Program-made: the position numbers and the translations under genes
NCBI RefSeq assembly: GCF_021440085.1
Contig: NZ_JAKCPW010000002.1
Span: 1-64,000, forward strand
Origin: Dyadobacter sp. CY261
Lineage (GTDB): Bacteria; Bacteroidota; Bacteroidia; Cytophagales; Spirosomataceae
DNA length: 64,000 nt
Direction: 5' to 3'
Notes under the pieces: model-generated
The model's database searches: none
Seen by the model: the letters and a program-made list of their open reading frames with translations, nothing else
Told to the model about the DNA's origin: nothing
Part shown: positions 9,065-18,072 of the stretch, piece after piece
Layout of the letters: each line of letters opens with the position of its first letter
How positions within the stretch are numbered: position 1 is the first letter of the stretch

Positions 9065-9098
9065 AAAATCCTTGCGGCTTTGCTGCAAGGATTTTTTA
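9065..9098 (+). terminator. Rho-independent terminator of the TolC-adaptor operon
   Basis: AATCCTTGC (9067-9075) pairs perfectly with GCAAGGATT (9085-9093) around a nine-base loop and is followed by a T-run. Confidence 0.85.
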
Positions 9099-9150
9099 TT
9101 TTGAGCGATTTTGGCCCCATATTTCAGCTAAATTCTGACATTACCTCCGG

Positions 9151-10158
9151 ATGAGTTTATTCAATTATACCAAAATTGCAGTGATCGGCGGCGGAAGCTG
9201 GGCTACCGCGCTGATCAAAATCCTTTCCGAACAAAATAACGTGCAAATCCGCTGGTGGCTCCGAAACCAGAAGGACATCGACCATATCCGGAACTTCAAC
9301 CACAATCCCAGTTATCTCAGCGATGTGGTACTTTCCCCAAAAAAGGTGAAGGTTTTTGAGAAAACCGTCGATGCGGTAAAAGGGGCCGACTACGTAATCC
9401 TCGCCGTTCCGGCAGCATTTATCCAGGAGTCTTTACAGCATTTATCAGCAAAGCATTTGCAGGGGAAGCGTATTGTTTCGGCCATTAAAGGCATGGTGCC
9501 AGAAAAAAATGCCCTGGTTACCGACTGGGTGGCCGATACTTTCGGCATTGAAATGAAAGATACCTGTGTAATCGCCGGCCCTTGCCATGCCGAAGAAGTT
9601 GCTTTGGAAAAACAATCTTACCTGACGATCGCTTCGACGGAATGCCCGGCAGCGGAAGATTTTGCGCAGCTCATGACTTGCCGCTATGTAACAGCCAATG
9701 CCGTGGACGATCTCTATGGCGTAGAATATGCCGCGATCATGAAAAACATTGTCGCAATGGCCTGCGGGATCACGCATGGGCTTGGGTATGGAGATAATTT
9801 TCAGGCCGTGCTGGTATCGAATGCTATGCAGGAGATCGGGCACCTCGTAACTGCCCTCGATCCGCGTGAACGGGATTTAAGCTCGTCGGCCTATTTAGGC
9901 GATTTGCTGGTGACGGCCTATTCGCAGTTCAGTCGCAACCGCTTGTTTGGGAATATGGTGGGACGTGGTTATAGCGTCAAAGCCGCTCAGCTCGAAATGA
10001 AGATGATCGCCGAAGGTTATTATGCCACCAGGAGTATCCATGAAATGAACAAGATTTATCACGTTAATTTGCCCATTACCAGTGCGGTATACAGTATTCT
10101 TTACGAAGAGCAAACGCCTGCCGCAATCATGAACGAGTTGAAGAAGCTGCTGAAATAA
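9151..10158 (+). CDS. gpsA: Glycerol-3-phosphate dehydrogenase [NAD(P)+]
   Basis: The enzyme reduces dihydroxyacetone phosphate to sn-glycerol-3-phosphate for phospholipid synthesis in the cytoplasm. The 335-residue product has the expected length. It shows the nucleotide-binding GGGSWATAL near the N-terminus, the NAD-domain segment VILAVPAAFIQE, the active-site region GPCHAEEVA (usually GPSHAEE; Cys for Ser here), the catalytic Lys region AAIMKNIVAMACGI, and the C-terminal helical dimerisation domain. It is a single gene after a terminator, and the next gene on the same strand begins 56 nt later. Confidence 0.95.
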   Translation: MSLFNYTKIAVIGGGSWATALIKILSEQNNVQIRWWLRNQKDIDHIRNFNHNPSYLSDVVLSPKKVKVFEKTVDAVKGADYVILAVPAAFIQESLQHLSAKHLQGKRIVSAIKGMVPEKNALVTDWVADTFGIEMKDTCVIAGPCHAEEVALEKQSYLTIASTECPAAEDFAQLMTCRYVTANAVDDLYGVEYAAIMKNIVAMACGITHGLGYGDNFQAVLVSNAMQEIGHLVTALDPRERDLSSSAYLGDLLVTAYSQFSRNRLFGNMVGRGYSVKAAQLEMKMIAEGYYATRSIHEMNKIYHVNLPITSAVYSILYEEQTPAAIMNELKKLLK

Positions 10159-10214
10159 TAGCCCTTTTTCGCCTGTTCAGGGTATTTTGCAAAACGTTCA
10201 ACCTACATTAATCC

Positions 10215-11330
10215 ATGCTACCAAATAGAAAGCAAGCCATTCAACTCGTGGCAACATTGCTGCTCGGCTCCACTGTGCTGACATCCTGCGGCTCTAAACA
10301 AACAGAAACGGCAGATGACAAAAAGCTCGATTCGCTCACCAGTGACAAGGAATTTGTCTTCGGCGATCAGAGACCGTTCCCGCAATGCCACGCCTCAACC
10401 CTAGTGCGCCTGGACGACGGGCAGTTTCTGATAGCATGGTTTGGCGGTACCGAGGAAAAGAACCCCGATGTCGGTATATGGCTTTCGAAAGGCAAACCCG
10501 GCCATTGGAGTGCTCCGATAGAAGTCGCTAAAATCCGCGAGGATGCGCATTGGAACCCAGTTTTGCAGAAAACGGCCGACGGTAAAGTGATTTTATATTT
10601 TAAGGTAGGAAAAGAAATAGCCCAATGGGAGACCTGGGTGAAAACTTCGTCAGACAACGGCGAAACATGGTCGGAAGCCTACGAACTTGTGAAGGGCGAC
10701 AAAGGAGGCCGTGGTCCCGTCAAAGACAAGCTGATCGAACTCTCTAACGGCGACTGGCTGGCAGGTGCGTCCAACGAGGTAAATCGCTGGGAAGTTTTTG
10801 TGGACCGCAGCAATGACAAAGGCAAAACCTGGACAGCGAGCCCGTATTTTAAAATCGATACAACTGAAATCAAAGGCAAAGGCGCGATCCAGCCTACATT
10901 GTGGGAATCGGAGCCTGGGCAAGTGCATATGCTTGTGCGGACAACGGGTGGCGTGATCGGTCGCAGTGATTCCAAAGACAATGGTAAAACCTGGTCGACA
11001 ATAAAAAAGACAGCATTACCTAATCCGAACAGCGGCATCGACCTCGCCAAGCTGACCGATGGGACATTGGTGCTTGCCTACAATCCTGATGACAACAACT
11101 GGGGCTCCCGTTCACCGCTTTCACTAATACTATCTTATGACGACGGCCAAAACTGGACCGACAAAATTGATATCGCGACCGGCAAAAAGGAAGATGAATA
11201 CTCTTACCCGGCGGTGATCAGTTGGGGCGACTCGGTGGCAGTTACCTACACTTTTAACCGCCAAAAAATCGCATTCTGGACGGGTAGCAAGAAGGATATC
11301 GTCGATCTGGCTGCTAAAACCAAGGAATGA
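10215..11330 (+). CDS. Sialidase-like (BNR repeat) lipoprotein
   Basis: The 371-residue protein has a lipoprotein signal (LLLGSTVLTSC) and a six-bladed sialidase-type propeller. Four Asp-box motifs of the form SxDxGxTW can be read: SSDNGETW, SNDKGKTW, SKDNGKTW and the variant SYDDGQNW. The N-terminal FPQCHASTLVRLDDGQFLIAWFGG belongs to the BNR_2-type family of exo-alpha-sialidase-like proteins. The substrate is uncertain: many members of this family are not true sialidases and may act on other sugars or bind glycans. It ends 3 nt from the convergent helicase gene. Confidence 0.85.
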   Translation: MLPNRKQAIQLVATLLLGSTVLTSCGSKQTETADDKKLDSLTSDKEFVFGDQRPFPQCHASTLVRLDDGQFLIAWFGGTEEKNPDVGIWLSKGKPGHWSAPIEVAKIREDAHWNPVLQKTADGKVILYFKVGKEIAQWETWVKTSSDNGETWSEAYELVKGDKGGRGPVKDKLIELSNGDWLAGASNEVNRWEVFVDRSNDKGKTWTASPYFKIDTTEIKGKGAIQPTLWESEPGQVHMLVRTTGGVIGRSDSKDNGKTWSTIKKTALPNPNSGIDLAKLTDGTLVLAYNPDDNNWGSRSPLSLILSYDDGQNWTDKIDIATGKKEDEYSYPAVISWGDSVAVTYTFNRQKIAFWTGSKKDIVDLAAKTKE

Positions 11331-11333
11331 CAA

Positions 11334-12491
11334 TCAATAGCCCTGCAATTCGAGGTCGTAGGACTCCATCATTTCAACAGGTTTACCCATTTTTTTCTGG
11401 ATGATTTTGAAATGGTGGACGTCTTCGGGGCAAATCAGGGATATCGCTTCGCCGGGGTTTTCGGCACGGCCCGTGCGGCCTATTCGGTGAACATAGTCTT
11501 TCGGTGATCTTGGCAATTCAAAATTGATCACAAAAGGCAGGAACTGGATGTCGATCCCTCTCGAAGCGAGGTCCGTGGCCACCATGACATTCAGCTTGCC
11601 GGATTTAAATTTATTCAAAGCCTCGGTGCGTGCACCCTGGCTTTTTTTACTATGCATCGCCATGGCGTCGATGCCGTTCTTTTTCAATTTTTCAACCAGA
11701 TTATCGGCTGTGCGCGTCGCCGAAACGAATACCAGCACCTGTTTCATTTCCCGGGTTTTAATCAAATATCGCAGCAACGGTCCCTTGCGGTCCGGATCTA
11801 CGAAATAGCCGGTTTGTTTGATCAGGTCAAGATTTTGCTCTTCCTCTTCAATTTCAATCCTGAGCGGGTTTTTGAGTTGGTTTTTATTGATTTTATCAAC
11901 TTCGTCACCCAATGTTGCCGAGAACAGAATACTTTGACGATTTTTAGGCAACAGAAAAAAGATATCCCGCATTTCGTCGGCAAAACCCATATTCAACATT
12001 TTATCAGCCTCATCCAGCACCAGAATGCGGGTTTCCGATAAGCTGAGCGCTTTATACGAAATCAGTTCGAGCAGCCGTCCCGGCGTCGCTACCAAAATTT
12101 CCACGTTTTGCAATGCGATCATTTGCGGGTTAATGGACACGCCACCGAATACTGCCAGTGTTTTGACTTTCCGCGGCAACCTTTCGCCGAAAGTTTGGAA
12201 TACAACTCCGATTTGAACAGCAAGCTCGCGGGTAGGAACCAGCACGAGGGCGGTAATATGCCGGTTCAGGGCTTGCGGCCTGTTCTGAAATGATTCCAGG
12301 ATCGGCAGCACGAAGCTGGCCGTTTTACCCGAGCCTGTTTTGGCGATGCCTAATACGTCGTTTCCCTTCAAAATGGCCGGAATCGCCGCTTGCTGAATAG
12401 GGTAGGGCTGAGTATAATTCTGTTCAGCAATGGTTTTTAGTAATGGTTCGGACAATCCTAGCGATTGAAAGGAAGTTTCTGTCTCCGTCAT
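11334..12491 (-). CDS. DEAD-box ATP-dependent RNA helicase, RhlE-like
   Basis: The 385-residue protein carries the DEAD-box set in order: Q motif (FQSLGLSEPLLKTI..YTQPYPIQ), motif I AKTGSGKTASFV, Ia PTRELAVQ, Ib ATPGRLLEL, II VLDEADKM, III FSATL, V ATDLASRGID, and VI HRIGRTGR. It would unwind RNA duplexes, for example in ribosome assembly or RNA turnover. It is a short-core RhlE type without the basic C-terminal tail. The start at 12491 (MTETETSFQSLG) fits the family; an upstream in-frame ATG at 12518 adds nine residues with no support. Confidence 0.93.
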   Translation of the reverse strand: MTETETSFQSLGLSEPLLKTIAEQNYTQPYPIQQAAIPAILKGNDVLGIAKTGSGKTASFVLPILESFQNRPQALNRHITALVLVPTRELAVQIGVVFQTFGERLPRKVKTLAVFGGVSINPQMIALQNVEILVATPGRLLELISYKALSLSETRILVLDEADKMLNMGFADEMRDIFFLLPKNRQSILFSATLGDEVDKINKNQLKNPLRIEIEEEEQNLDLIKQTGYFVDPDRKGPLLRYLIKTREMKQVLVFVSATRTADNLVEKLKKNGIDAMAMHSKKSQGARTEALNKFKSGKLNVMVATDLASRGIDIQFLPFVINFELPRSPKDYVHRIGRTGRAENPGEAISLICPEDVHHFKIIQKKMGKPVEMMESYDLELQGY

Positions 12492-12597
12492 GCGGTTTTT
12501 GGTTAATGATCGGTACAAAGATAGGACTACCCGTGCAAAAGCTACTTGTCGGAGCTATCAGCGAGAAATTTTCAGTCACCAGTCTTTCTATCAAATC

Positions 12598-14190
12598 ATG
12601 TCATACAACCGCAGGGAGTTCCTTCAACAAATAGGTTTGGGAGCCTTACAATTGGGTGTGATCAGCGCCATTCCGGCGTCGGTATGGGCGTCGTCCCTCA
12701 GCTACGGACAATTGCCGAGGAGTTCGCCGGAGTCGCAGGGTATGTCGGCCAAAGGTATTCTGGACTTTGCTAATGCCATCGAAGCCGATCGCCTAAATCT
12801 GCACAGCCTGATGATCCTTCGTCAGGGAAAGGTCGTGGCCGAGGGCTGGTGGGCACCTTACGCACCGGATTTGAAGCATACGTTGTATTCGTTAAGCAAG
12901 AGTTTCACGTCTTCCGCCATTGGTTTCGCAGTGGCTGAGGGCAAACTAAAAGTGGATGATAAGGTCGTTTCATTCTTCCCGGAAGACAAGCCGGCTACGA
13001 TAAGCACCAACCTCGCTGCCATGCGTGTGAGGGATTTGCTAAGCATGTCAACTGGTCATGACAAAGATACGACGGGCAAGTTAAGAGAATCGGGAGCCGA
13101 TAATTGGGTAAGGGCTTTCCTTGCGCAACCAGTTGAGCATGAGCCAGGGACGTTTTTTGTATATAACAGCGGGGCGACCTACATGCTTTCCGCTATCATT
13201 CAAAAACTGAGCGGCCAGACGCTGCTTGAATATTTGAAACCACGTTTGTTTCAGCCGTTGGCTATTGAAGATGTTGACTGGGAGGTCGATCCAAAGGGCA
13301 TTAATACTGGTGGTTGGGGATTGCGGGTGAAAACCGAGGATATTGCCAAATTTGGTCAGTTGTATTTGCAAAAAGGGGAATACAATGGCAAGCGTATATT
13401 GCCTGCAGCGTGGGTGGAAGAGGCGACGCGATCGCACATCATGTCCAAAGGCAGTAACCGCAAGCCGGAGGACGACGACTGGCAACAGGGCTATGGCTAT
13501 CAGTTCTGGCGTTGCCGGAATGGTGCTTACCGCGGCGACGGCGCTTTCGGGCAATATTGCATTGTGATGCCCAAAGAAGATATGGTCGTTGCCATTACCA
13601 GCGAAACCGGCGATATGCAGGGTATTTTGAATCATGTCTGGAACCACATTTTACCAGCAGTGAAAGCTACCGGCGTTCCAACTGACAAAGATGTACAAGC
13701 GCAAATGCAGAAGAAGCTCGGTGCACTTGCATTACCGCTAACACCTGGAAAACCAGCGTCTGAGCTCGCATCGAAAATCAATGGCAAGAGTTTCAAGCTG
13801 GCCGAAAATGAATCAAAGATTAGTAAGGTCTCCTTTGAATTTGATAAAGGCTGGTGCCTGTTTCGGGTGACAGACGACAAGGGCGAACACCTTGTGGTAA
13901 ATGGTTTAGGCAGCTGGAAAATTGGTTTAACCGATTTGTCGACTATGCCGCTTAAACTCGTACTAACCCCGGTACCCGGTGAAAAAAAGACAAAAATCGC
14001 CGCGAACGGCGCCTGGATCGATGACACGACTTTTGAAATGACCTGGCGTTTCATCGAAACCGCGCATTACGAAACAGTCCGGTGCAAATTTGAAGGCGAT
14101 AATGTGCAGGTTGAATTTAAAAGGAGCCTGGCGATTATTGGAAATACCAAAGATCCAAGGCCGGTTCTGAGCGGGAAGGTGGTGGCTTGA
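12598..14190 (+). CDS. Tat-exported beta-lactamase-family serine hydrolase
   Basis: The 530-residue product begins with a twin-arginine signal (NRREFLQQIGLGALQLG). A class C beta-lactamase/esterase-like domain follows, with the catalytic SxxK in YSLSKSFTS, the Tyr motif in FVYNSGATYMLS, and the third element in YRGDGAFGQY. The last ~140 residues form a separate beta-rich domain that probably contacts substrate. Likely roles are carboxylesterase or D-aminopeptidase/transesterase activity in the periplasm; true beta-lactamase activity is not implied. The ATG at 12598 is preferred to the open frame extending to 12490 because it places the RR motif at the N-terminus. Confidence 0.9.
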   Translation: MSYNRREFLQQIGLGALQLGVISAIPASVWASSLSYGQLPRSSPESQGMSAKGILDFANAIEADRLNLHSLMILRQGKVVAEGWWAPYAPDLKHTLYSLSKSFTSSAIGFAVAEGKLKVDDKVVSFFPEDKPATISTNLAAMRVRDLLSMSTGHDKDTTGKLRESGADNWVRAFLAQPVEHEPGTFFVYNSGATYMLSAIIQKLSGQTLLEYLKPRLFQPLAIEDVDWEVDPKGINTGGWGLRVKTEDIAKFGQLYLQKGEYNGKRILPAAWVEEATRSHIMSKGSNRKPEDDDWQQGYGYQFWRCRNGAYRGDGAFGQYCIVMPKEDMVVAITSETGDMQGILNHVWNHILPAVKATGVPTDKDVQAQMQKKLGALALPLTPGKPASELASKINGKSFKLAENESKISKVSFEFDKGWCLFRVTDDKGEHLVVNGLGSWKIGLTDLSTMPLKLVLTPVPGEKKTKIAANGAWIDDTTFEMTWRFIETAHYETVRCKFEGDNVQVEFKRSLAIIGNTKDPRPVLSGKVVA

Positions 14191-14271
14191 TCGTCAGCCA
14201 TTACATTTATACAATCACTTAAACACAACACACTATGAGAGAATACATGAATTAGTAAAATCAAATTGGCA

Positions 14272-14343
14272 ATGGGTGGTAAAAGTAAGCACGAGGATAA
14301 AGCCAGGGAAGAGAAGACCGATACTACCGAATATCATCATTAA
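14272..14343 (+). CDS. Possible 23-residue charged small ORF
   Basis: ATG at 14272 opens a frame of 23 highly charged residues (MGGKSKHEDKAREEKTD...) ending in a stop 28 nt before the DUF2911 gene. Nothing but an open frame and its charge bias supports it. It may be chance or the remnant of a gene. The surrounding 14191-14371 shows no other feature. Confidence 0.15.
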   Translation: MGGKSKHEDKAREEKTDTTEYHH

Positions 14344-14371
14344 CCATCAAAACCTTAACAAAAACCACTTT

Positions 14372-14926
14372 ATGAAAAAGAACATTTTTCTGGCCATGTT
14401 GATGACCCTTATTGCATTCGGTGCGAATGCGCAGAAATTCAGAGGGCTGGATAAAAGTCCCCGCGACATTGCGTACTTCCCGGATCATTTTGCGCATGAT
14501 CGGAAGGAAGGCGAGAAAGCATTGGTAAGGGTGTCGTATAGCCGTCCTTTTTTGCAAGGCCGCGAGATCTTTGGTAAAAAGGAGCCTTTTGGCAAAGTAT
14601 GGCGACTGGGTGCGGATGAATCTACGGAAATCAAATTTTACCAGGATGCCACTTTCGGAGGCAAAAAGGTGAAAGCCGGCACCTACTCATTGTTCGCGAT
14701 CCCGAATGAAAAGGAGTGGACAATCATTCTTAGTTCCGATCTTGATTACTGGGGCGCTTTCAAATACAAGGAAGCAAGCGACGTGCTGCGTGTGACGGTG
14801 CCAGTGAAAAAAGCAGATGCGCCCATCGAAAACTTTTCGATAGTATTTGAGAAGGTTTCAGACAATGCGGCGAAGATGTTTCTCGGTTGGGAAACCACCA
14901 TTGTGGAAGTGCCTGTTTCTTTCTGA
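14372..14926 (+). CDS. DUF2911 domain exported protein
   Basis: The 184-residue product has a signal peptide (MKKNIFLAMLMTLIAFGANAQ) that fixes the start at 14372; the frame is open upstream to 14276 but would bury the signal. The mature part matches the DUF2911 pattern: VRVSYSRPFLQGREIFG, PFGKVWRLGADESTEIKF and KAGTYSLFAIPNEKEWTIIL. This family is common in Bacteroidota and its function is unknown. It is probably periplasmic or outer-membrane associated. The gene stands alone. Confidence 0.88.
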   Translation: MKKNIFLAMLMTLIAFGANAQKFRGLDKSPRDIAYFPDHFAHDRKEGEKALVRVSYSRPFLQGREIFGKKEPFGKVWRLGADESTEIKFYQDATFGGKKVKAGTYSLFAIPNEKEWTIILSSDLDYWGAFKYKEASDVLRVTVPVKKADAPIENFSIVFEKVSDNAAKMFLGWETTIVEVPVSF

Positions 14927-14974
14927 AACCCAAAGTGGCATAGTTCTTTCCCGCAATGATGTCTTCACCAATGC

Positions 14975-15421
14975 ATGAAAGTCATGGCGGATATCAATGA
15001 TGAGATTGAACAGTTTTTTGAAGCATATGAAAAGCGCTTCGCCGAGGGCCTTGCAGGTACTGCCGTAGCAGAAGAGACGGCAAAGGTTTTCGCAGATTTC
15101 TTCGTAGAAGCGAGCCCGCAAGGAATTACAGGTGGTAAAAATGACCAGAGTTTTCTGGATGCCGTTCCGCAAGGGTACGACTTTTACCGCTCCATCGGCA
15201 TCACCAAAATGGAGATCAGGCAGCTGGATATTACCGAGCTGAATGAGCTGCATTATATGGTGGAGGTTTACTGGGAGTCGTTCTACGAAAAGGATGGCGA
15301 ACCCGATTCCATCGAATTCAGCGTGATTTACTTATTGCAGCATTTGAACGGCGCATTGAAGGTGTTCGCGTACATTACCGGCGACGAGCAGGCCGTTTTG
15401 AGAGAGCGCGGACTGATTTAA
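14975..15421 (+). CDS. Small SnoaL/NTF2-like protein, function unknown
   Basis: The 148-residue protein is acidic, without signal peptide or membrane segment. An N-terminal helical part (IEQFFEAYEKRFAEG) precedes antiparallel strands (LHYMVEVYWESFYEKDG, SIEFSVIYLLQHLNGALKVFAYITGD), which resembles the cone-shaped SnoaL/NTF2 fold. No catalytic motif is evident. A second ATG at 14984 (MADINDE) is an equally good start. A strong terminator follows at 15449-15487. Confidence 0.6.
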   Translation: MKVMADINDEIEQFFEAYEKRFAEGLAGTAVAEETAKVFADFFVEASPQGITGGKNDQSFLDAVPQGYDFYRSIGITKMEIRQLDITELNELHYMVEVYWESFYEKDGEPDSIEFSVIYLLQHLNGALKVFAYITGDEQAVLRERGLI

Positions 15422-15448
15422 CCGGTCCATATTGGCATTATTATTTAG

Positions 15449-15487
15449 AAAGCTGGTTGGGAAATCAAAGCTCCCGATCAGCTTTTT
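15449..15487 (+). terminator. Rho-independent terminator
   Basis: AAAGCTGGTTGGGA (15449-15462) pairs with TCCCGATCAGCTTT (15472-15485) as a 14-bp stem containing two G-T pairs, with a nine-base loop and a short T-run. Confidence 0.75.
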
Positions 15488-15505
15488 ACATTAATATTCA
15501 TCAAT

Positions 15506-16768
15506 ATGACCAAAAATCATCTGACTATTATTGGTATGCTGGCCTTGGCGACTATCTGGGGCTGCAATTCCGGCAATAAGGAAAAGGAAGAGGTTACGCA
15601 AAGCCGTCCCGATTCCGTGGTTACTGTTACCGACAGCCTTACACTACCCGCGCCGTTCGCGACCGAATCTGTGGAGAACAGTCCCGAGGAGGCTGGTTGG
15701 CCGGAAGGAAAGACGCCCGTAGCGCCAGAAGGTTTCGTCGTTACAAAATTTGCCGACAAGTTTGAAGGCCCGCGCTGGACTTACATTGCGCCCAATGGCG
15801 ATATATTCGTAGCCGAATCGGGTACAAAAAAGAGCGCTGACAGGATCACGCTTTTACGCGATGTGAACAAGGACGGGACGCCCGAAATGCGGGAAGTTTT
15901 CATGGAAAAGCTCAATAAACCGCTCGGAATGCTGGTTTTGGAAAACTATTTCTATGTAGCCAACACCGACGGGCTTTACCGATATCCTTACAAAGCAGGC
16001 GAGACAAAAATTACTTCCAAAGGCGAGAAAATAGTGGATTTGCCAGCTGGCGGTTATAATAATCATTGGACGCGCAACCTACTTGCCAATGCGGATGAAA
16101 GTAAAATTTATATTTCAGTCGGTTCCGCGAGTAATGTGGCCGATCACGGAATTGACGAGGAAAAGCGTCGGGCGAATATTCTCGAAATAAACCCGGATGG
16201 TACTGGTGAGCGGGTTTTTGCAAGCGGTCTGCGAAATCCGGTCGGTATGGACTGGGCGCCGGGATCCAATGCGCTCTGGACCGCCGTGAATGAAAGGGAC
16301 AAACTCGGTGACGACCTCGTTCCCGATTACATCACAAGCGTAAAGGATGGCGGCTTCTACGGCTGGCCTTATGCTTATTTTGGTCAAAATGAAGATCCCA
16401 GAAGAAAAGGTGAGCGCCCCGATCTCGTGGCGAAGACGATCGTTCCCGACGTTCCGGTCGGATCGCATACCGCATCATTGGGGCTAGCGTTTTATGATAA
16501 AAACAAATTTCCTGCCAAATACCGCAATGGCGCATTTGTGGGACAGCACGGCTCCTGGAACCGTTCGGCGCTATCGGGATATAAAGTAGTTTTTGTCCCA
16601 TTCAAAAATGGAAAGCCGTCGGGTAAGCCAGAGGATTTTCTGACCGGTTTTGTGGAGAGCGAGAAGAAAGTTTATGGCCGTCCAGTGGGAGTGACGGTGA
16701 TGGAGGATGGGTCGCTGCTGGTAAACGACGACTCAGGTAATGTCATTTGGCGCGTTACTGCCAAATAG
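15506..16768 (+). CDS. PQQ-type glucose/sorbosone dehydrogenase-like lipoprotein
   Basis: The 420-residue protein starts with a lipoprotein signal (MLALATIWGC) and a short acidic linker. A six-bladed propeller of the soluble glucose/L-sorbosone dehydrogenase family follows: GPRWTYIAPNGDIFVAESGT, LNKPLGMLVLENYFYVANTDGLYRY, GLRNPVGMDWAPGSNALW, YGWPYAYFGQNEDPR, and the terminal GRPVGVTVMEDGSLLVNDDSGNVIWRV. It would oxidise a sugar or aldehyde outside the inner membrane, using PQQ if the family assignment holds. No PQQ synthesis genes occur in the window, so the cofactor would have to be made elsewhere or imported. Confidence 0.88.
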   Translation: MTKNHLTIIGMLALATIWGCNSGNKEKEEVTQSRPDSVVTVTDSLTLPAPFATESVENSPEEAGWPEGKTPVAPEGFVVTKFADKFEGPRWTYIAPNGDIFVAESGTKKSADRITLLRDVNKDGTPEMREVFMEKLNKPLGMLVLENYFYVANTDGLYRYPYKAGETKITSKGEKIVDLPAGGYNNHWTRNLLANADESKIYISVGSASNVADHGIDEEKRRANILEINPDGTGERVFASGLRNPVGMDWAPGSNALWTAVNERDKLGDDLVPDYITSVKDGGFYGWPYAYFGQNEDPRRKGERPDLVAKTIVPDVPVGSHTASLGLAFYDKNKFPAKYRNGAFVGQHGSWNRSALSGYKVVFVPFKNGKPSGKPEDFLTGFVESEKKVYGRPVGVTVMEDGSLLVNDDSGNVIWRVTAK

Positions 16769-16789
16769 CATCATAGCCTATGGAGATAG

Positions 16790-16825
16790 AATAGCGGCCG
16801 GGTGCATAACAAGGCCGCTATTTGT
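16790..16825 (+). terminator. Stem-loop terminator after the sugar dehydrogenase gene
   Basis: AATAGCGGCC (16790-16799) pairs perfectly with GGCCGCTATT (16813-16822) around a 13-base loop; a short T-rich tail follows. Confidence 0.7.
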
Positions 16826-16864
16826 ATGTTGTGAAGAAAATCTTCAAAAGTTTTTATGATTTAA

Positions 16865-16896
16865 TTTGGAAAAATATACCAATCAGTATATTTTTG
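16865..16896 (+). promoter_or_regulatory. Promoter of the SDR-DUF2798 operon
   Basis: TTTG at 16865-16868 and TATTTTTG at 16889-16896 match the Bacteroidota -33 TTTG and -7 TAnnTTTG elements with a 20-nt spacer. Operator 1 (16873-16892) fills the spacer and overlaps the -7 element, so a bound repressor would block transcription. Confidence 0.6.
16873..16892. promoter_or_regulatory. Putative TetR-type operator 1
   Basis: AATATACCAATCAGTATATT is an interrupted palindrome with 7-bp arms, sharing its outer bases with operator 2 at 16957-16976. Confidence 0.55.
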
Positions 16897-16956
16897 TCCT
16901 GTGAATTTCAATTCGCAAAACGCAACCGGCGAAACCCGGTTTTAATTTCCAAAATT

Positions 16957-16976
16957 AATATACCGATTGGTATATT
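16957..16976. promoter_or_regulatory. Putative TetR-type operator 2
   Basis: AATATACCGATTGGTATATT has perfect 8-bp arms around GATT and lies 16 nt before the SDR start codon. Its centre is 84 nt from the centre of operator 1, about eight helical turns, so cooperative or looped binding is possible. Confidence 0.6.
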
Positions 16977-16992
16977 TTAAATTATAACTGCA

Positions 16993-17754
16993 ATGAAAAC
17001 TACTGGAAATACCATACTGATCACCGGCGGAAGTGCCGGCATTGGCTTCGAATTCGCGAAAGCATTTTCTGCAAAAGGTAATCACGTCATTATCACAGGT
17101 CGAAACGAAGAGAGATTACAAAAAGCGGCCGCGCAATTGAGCAATGTTACACCGATCGTTTACGATGTGGTAGACAAAAAAGCGACCGACGAATTTGTGG
17201 CACGTCTTGAAAATGAATTCCCAGACCTGAATGTGGTGATCAACAATGCGGGTAAAGCGTCATATTACTTTCTTGATGGAGCAGAAGATGCGGCTACATT
17301 GGCCGAGGAAGAGATCACGACCAACTATCTTTCTATTATCCGCCTGAACCAGAAACTGCTTCCACTGCTTCAAAAAGCCGACGAAGCTGCTATTGTGACA
17401 GTTTCGAGCATTGCCGGCCTGGTACCGAACCACCGCCTGGCAACTTACGCTGCCAGCAAAGCCGCATTGCATTCATACACTCAGTCGCTACGCATTACGC
17501 TCGGTCAATCGACCAACATCAAAGTGTTTGAAATCCTGCCTCCACTGGTGGATACCGAATTTTCGGCTGAAATAGGCGGTGCTACAAATGGTATCCCTCC
17601 GAAACAAGTAGCCGATGAGCTCGTGGAAGCATTTGAAAACAACACCTATGAAGTTTTGACAGGCCGTACGGCAGATGTTTTTCAACTCTTTTTGAGTTCT
17701 CCCGCCGCAGCATTGCAAGCCATGAACCCTGGCGTACAGTTGCAAGAAGCATGA
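16993..17754 (+). CDS. Short-chain dehydrogenase/reductase, DltE-like
   Basis: The 253-residue protein is a classical SDR. It has the cofactor motif TGGSAGIGFEFA, NNAG at about residue 79, the catalytic Ser in VTVSSIAG, and YAASK with the catalytic Tyr and Lys. The HVIITGRNEERL stretch fits NADP preference. It belongs with the DltE/YciK-like oxidoreductases often found behind TetR-controlled promoters; the substrate is unknown. It is probably transcribed with the DUF2798 gene that begins 49 nt downstream and regulated through the two operators upstream. No TetR gene is present beside it. Confidence 0.9.
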   Translation: MKTTGNTILITGGSAGIGFEFAKAFSAKGNHVIITGRNEERLQKAAAQLSNVTPIVYDVVDKKATDEFVARLENEFPDLNVVINNAGKASYYFLDGAEDAATLAEEEITTNYLSIIRLNQKLLPLLQKADEAAIVTVSSIAGLVPNHRLATYAASKAALHSYTQSLRITLGQSTNIKVFEILPPLVDTEFSAEIGGATNGIPPKQVADELVEAFENNTYEVLTGRTADVFQLFLSSPAAALQAMNPGVQLQEA

Positions 17755-17803
17755 AATGTAACCGATAAGTATTAACTGGTAGGCACATAAAATTACAACC
17801 GAG

Positions 17804-18037
17804 ATGAGACAGAAAATCGCATTTGCCATGATCATGGGCATCATCACCACAGGCATAATTTCCTTTACTTTGATTTCTTTAAATATTGGATTTGTTGCCA
17901 ATTTTTTGGTGATTTGGCTCAAATCTTGGAGCATGTCCTACCTGATCGTTATCCCGGCAATCCTGCTGATTGGCCCAAAGGTGCAAAAACTGGTGGACGA
18001 TATGTTCAAAGATACACTGACTCAGGAGGTTGACTAA
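17804..18037 (+). CDS. DUF2798 small membrane protein
   Basis: The 77-residue protein has two hydrophobic segments (IAFAMIMGIITTGIISFTLISL and MSYLIVIPAILLIGPKVQKLV), the pattern of DUF2798. It is a small inner-membrane protein of unknown role. Its position directly after the SDR gene suggests joint regulation. FabF begins 35 nt downstream and may be read through from the same promoter. Confidence 0.82.
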   Translation: MRQKIAFAMIMGIITTGIISFTLISLNIGFVANFLVIWLKSWSMSYLIVIPAILLIGPKVQKLVDDMFKDTLTQEVD

Positions 18038-18072
18038 CCTCTTCTGACGTCTTGCATCATTAATCAAACCTT

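Noticed and set aside
13081..13647. 188-residue minus-strand open frame
   Set aside because: Antisense shadow inside the serine hydrolase gene, whose catalytic motifs are intact.
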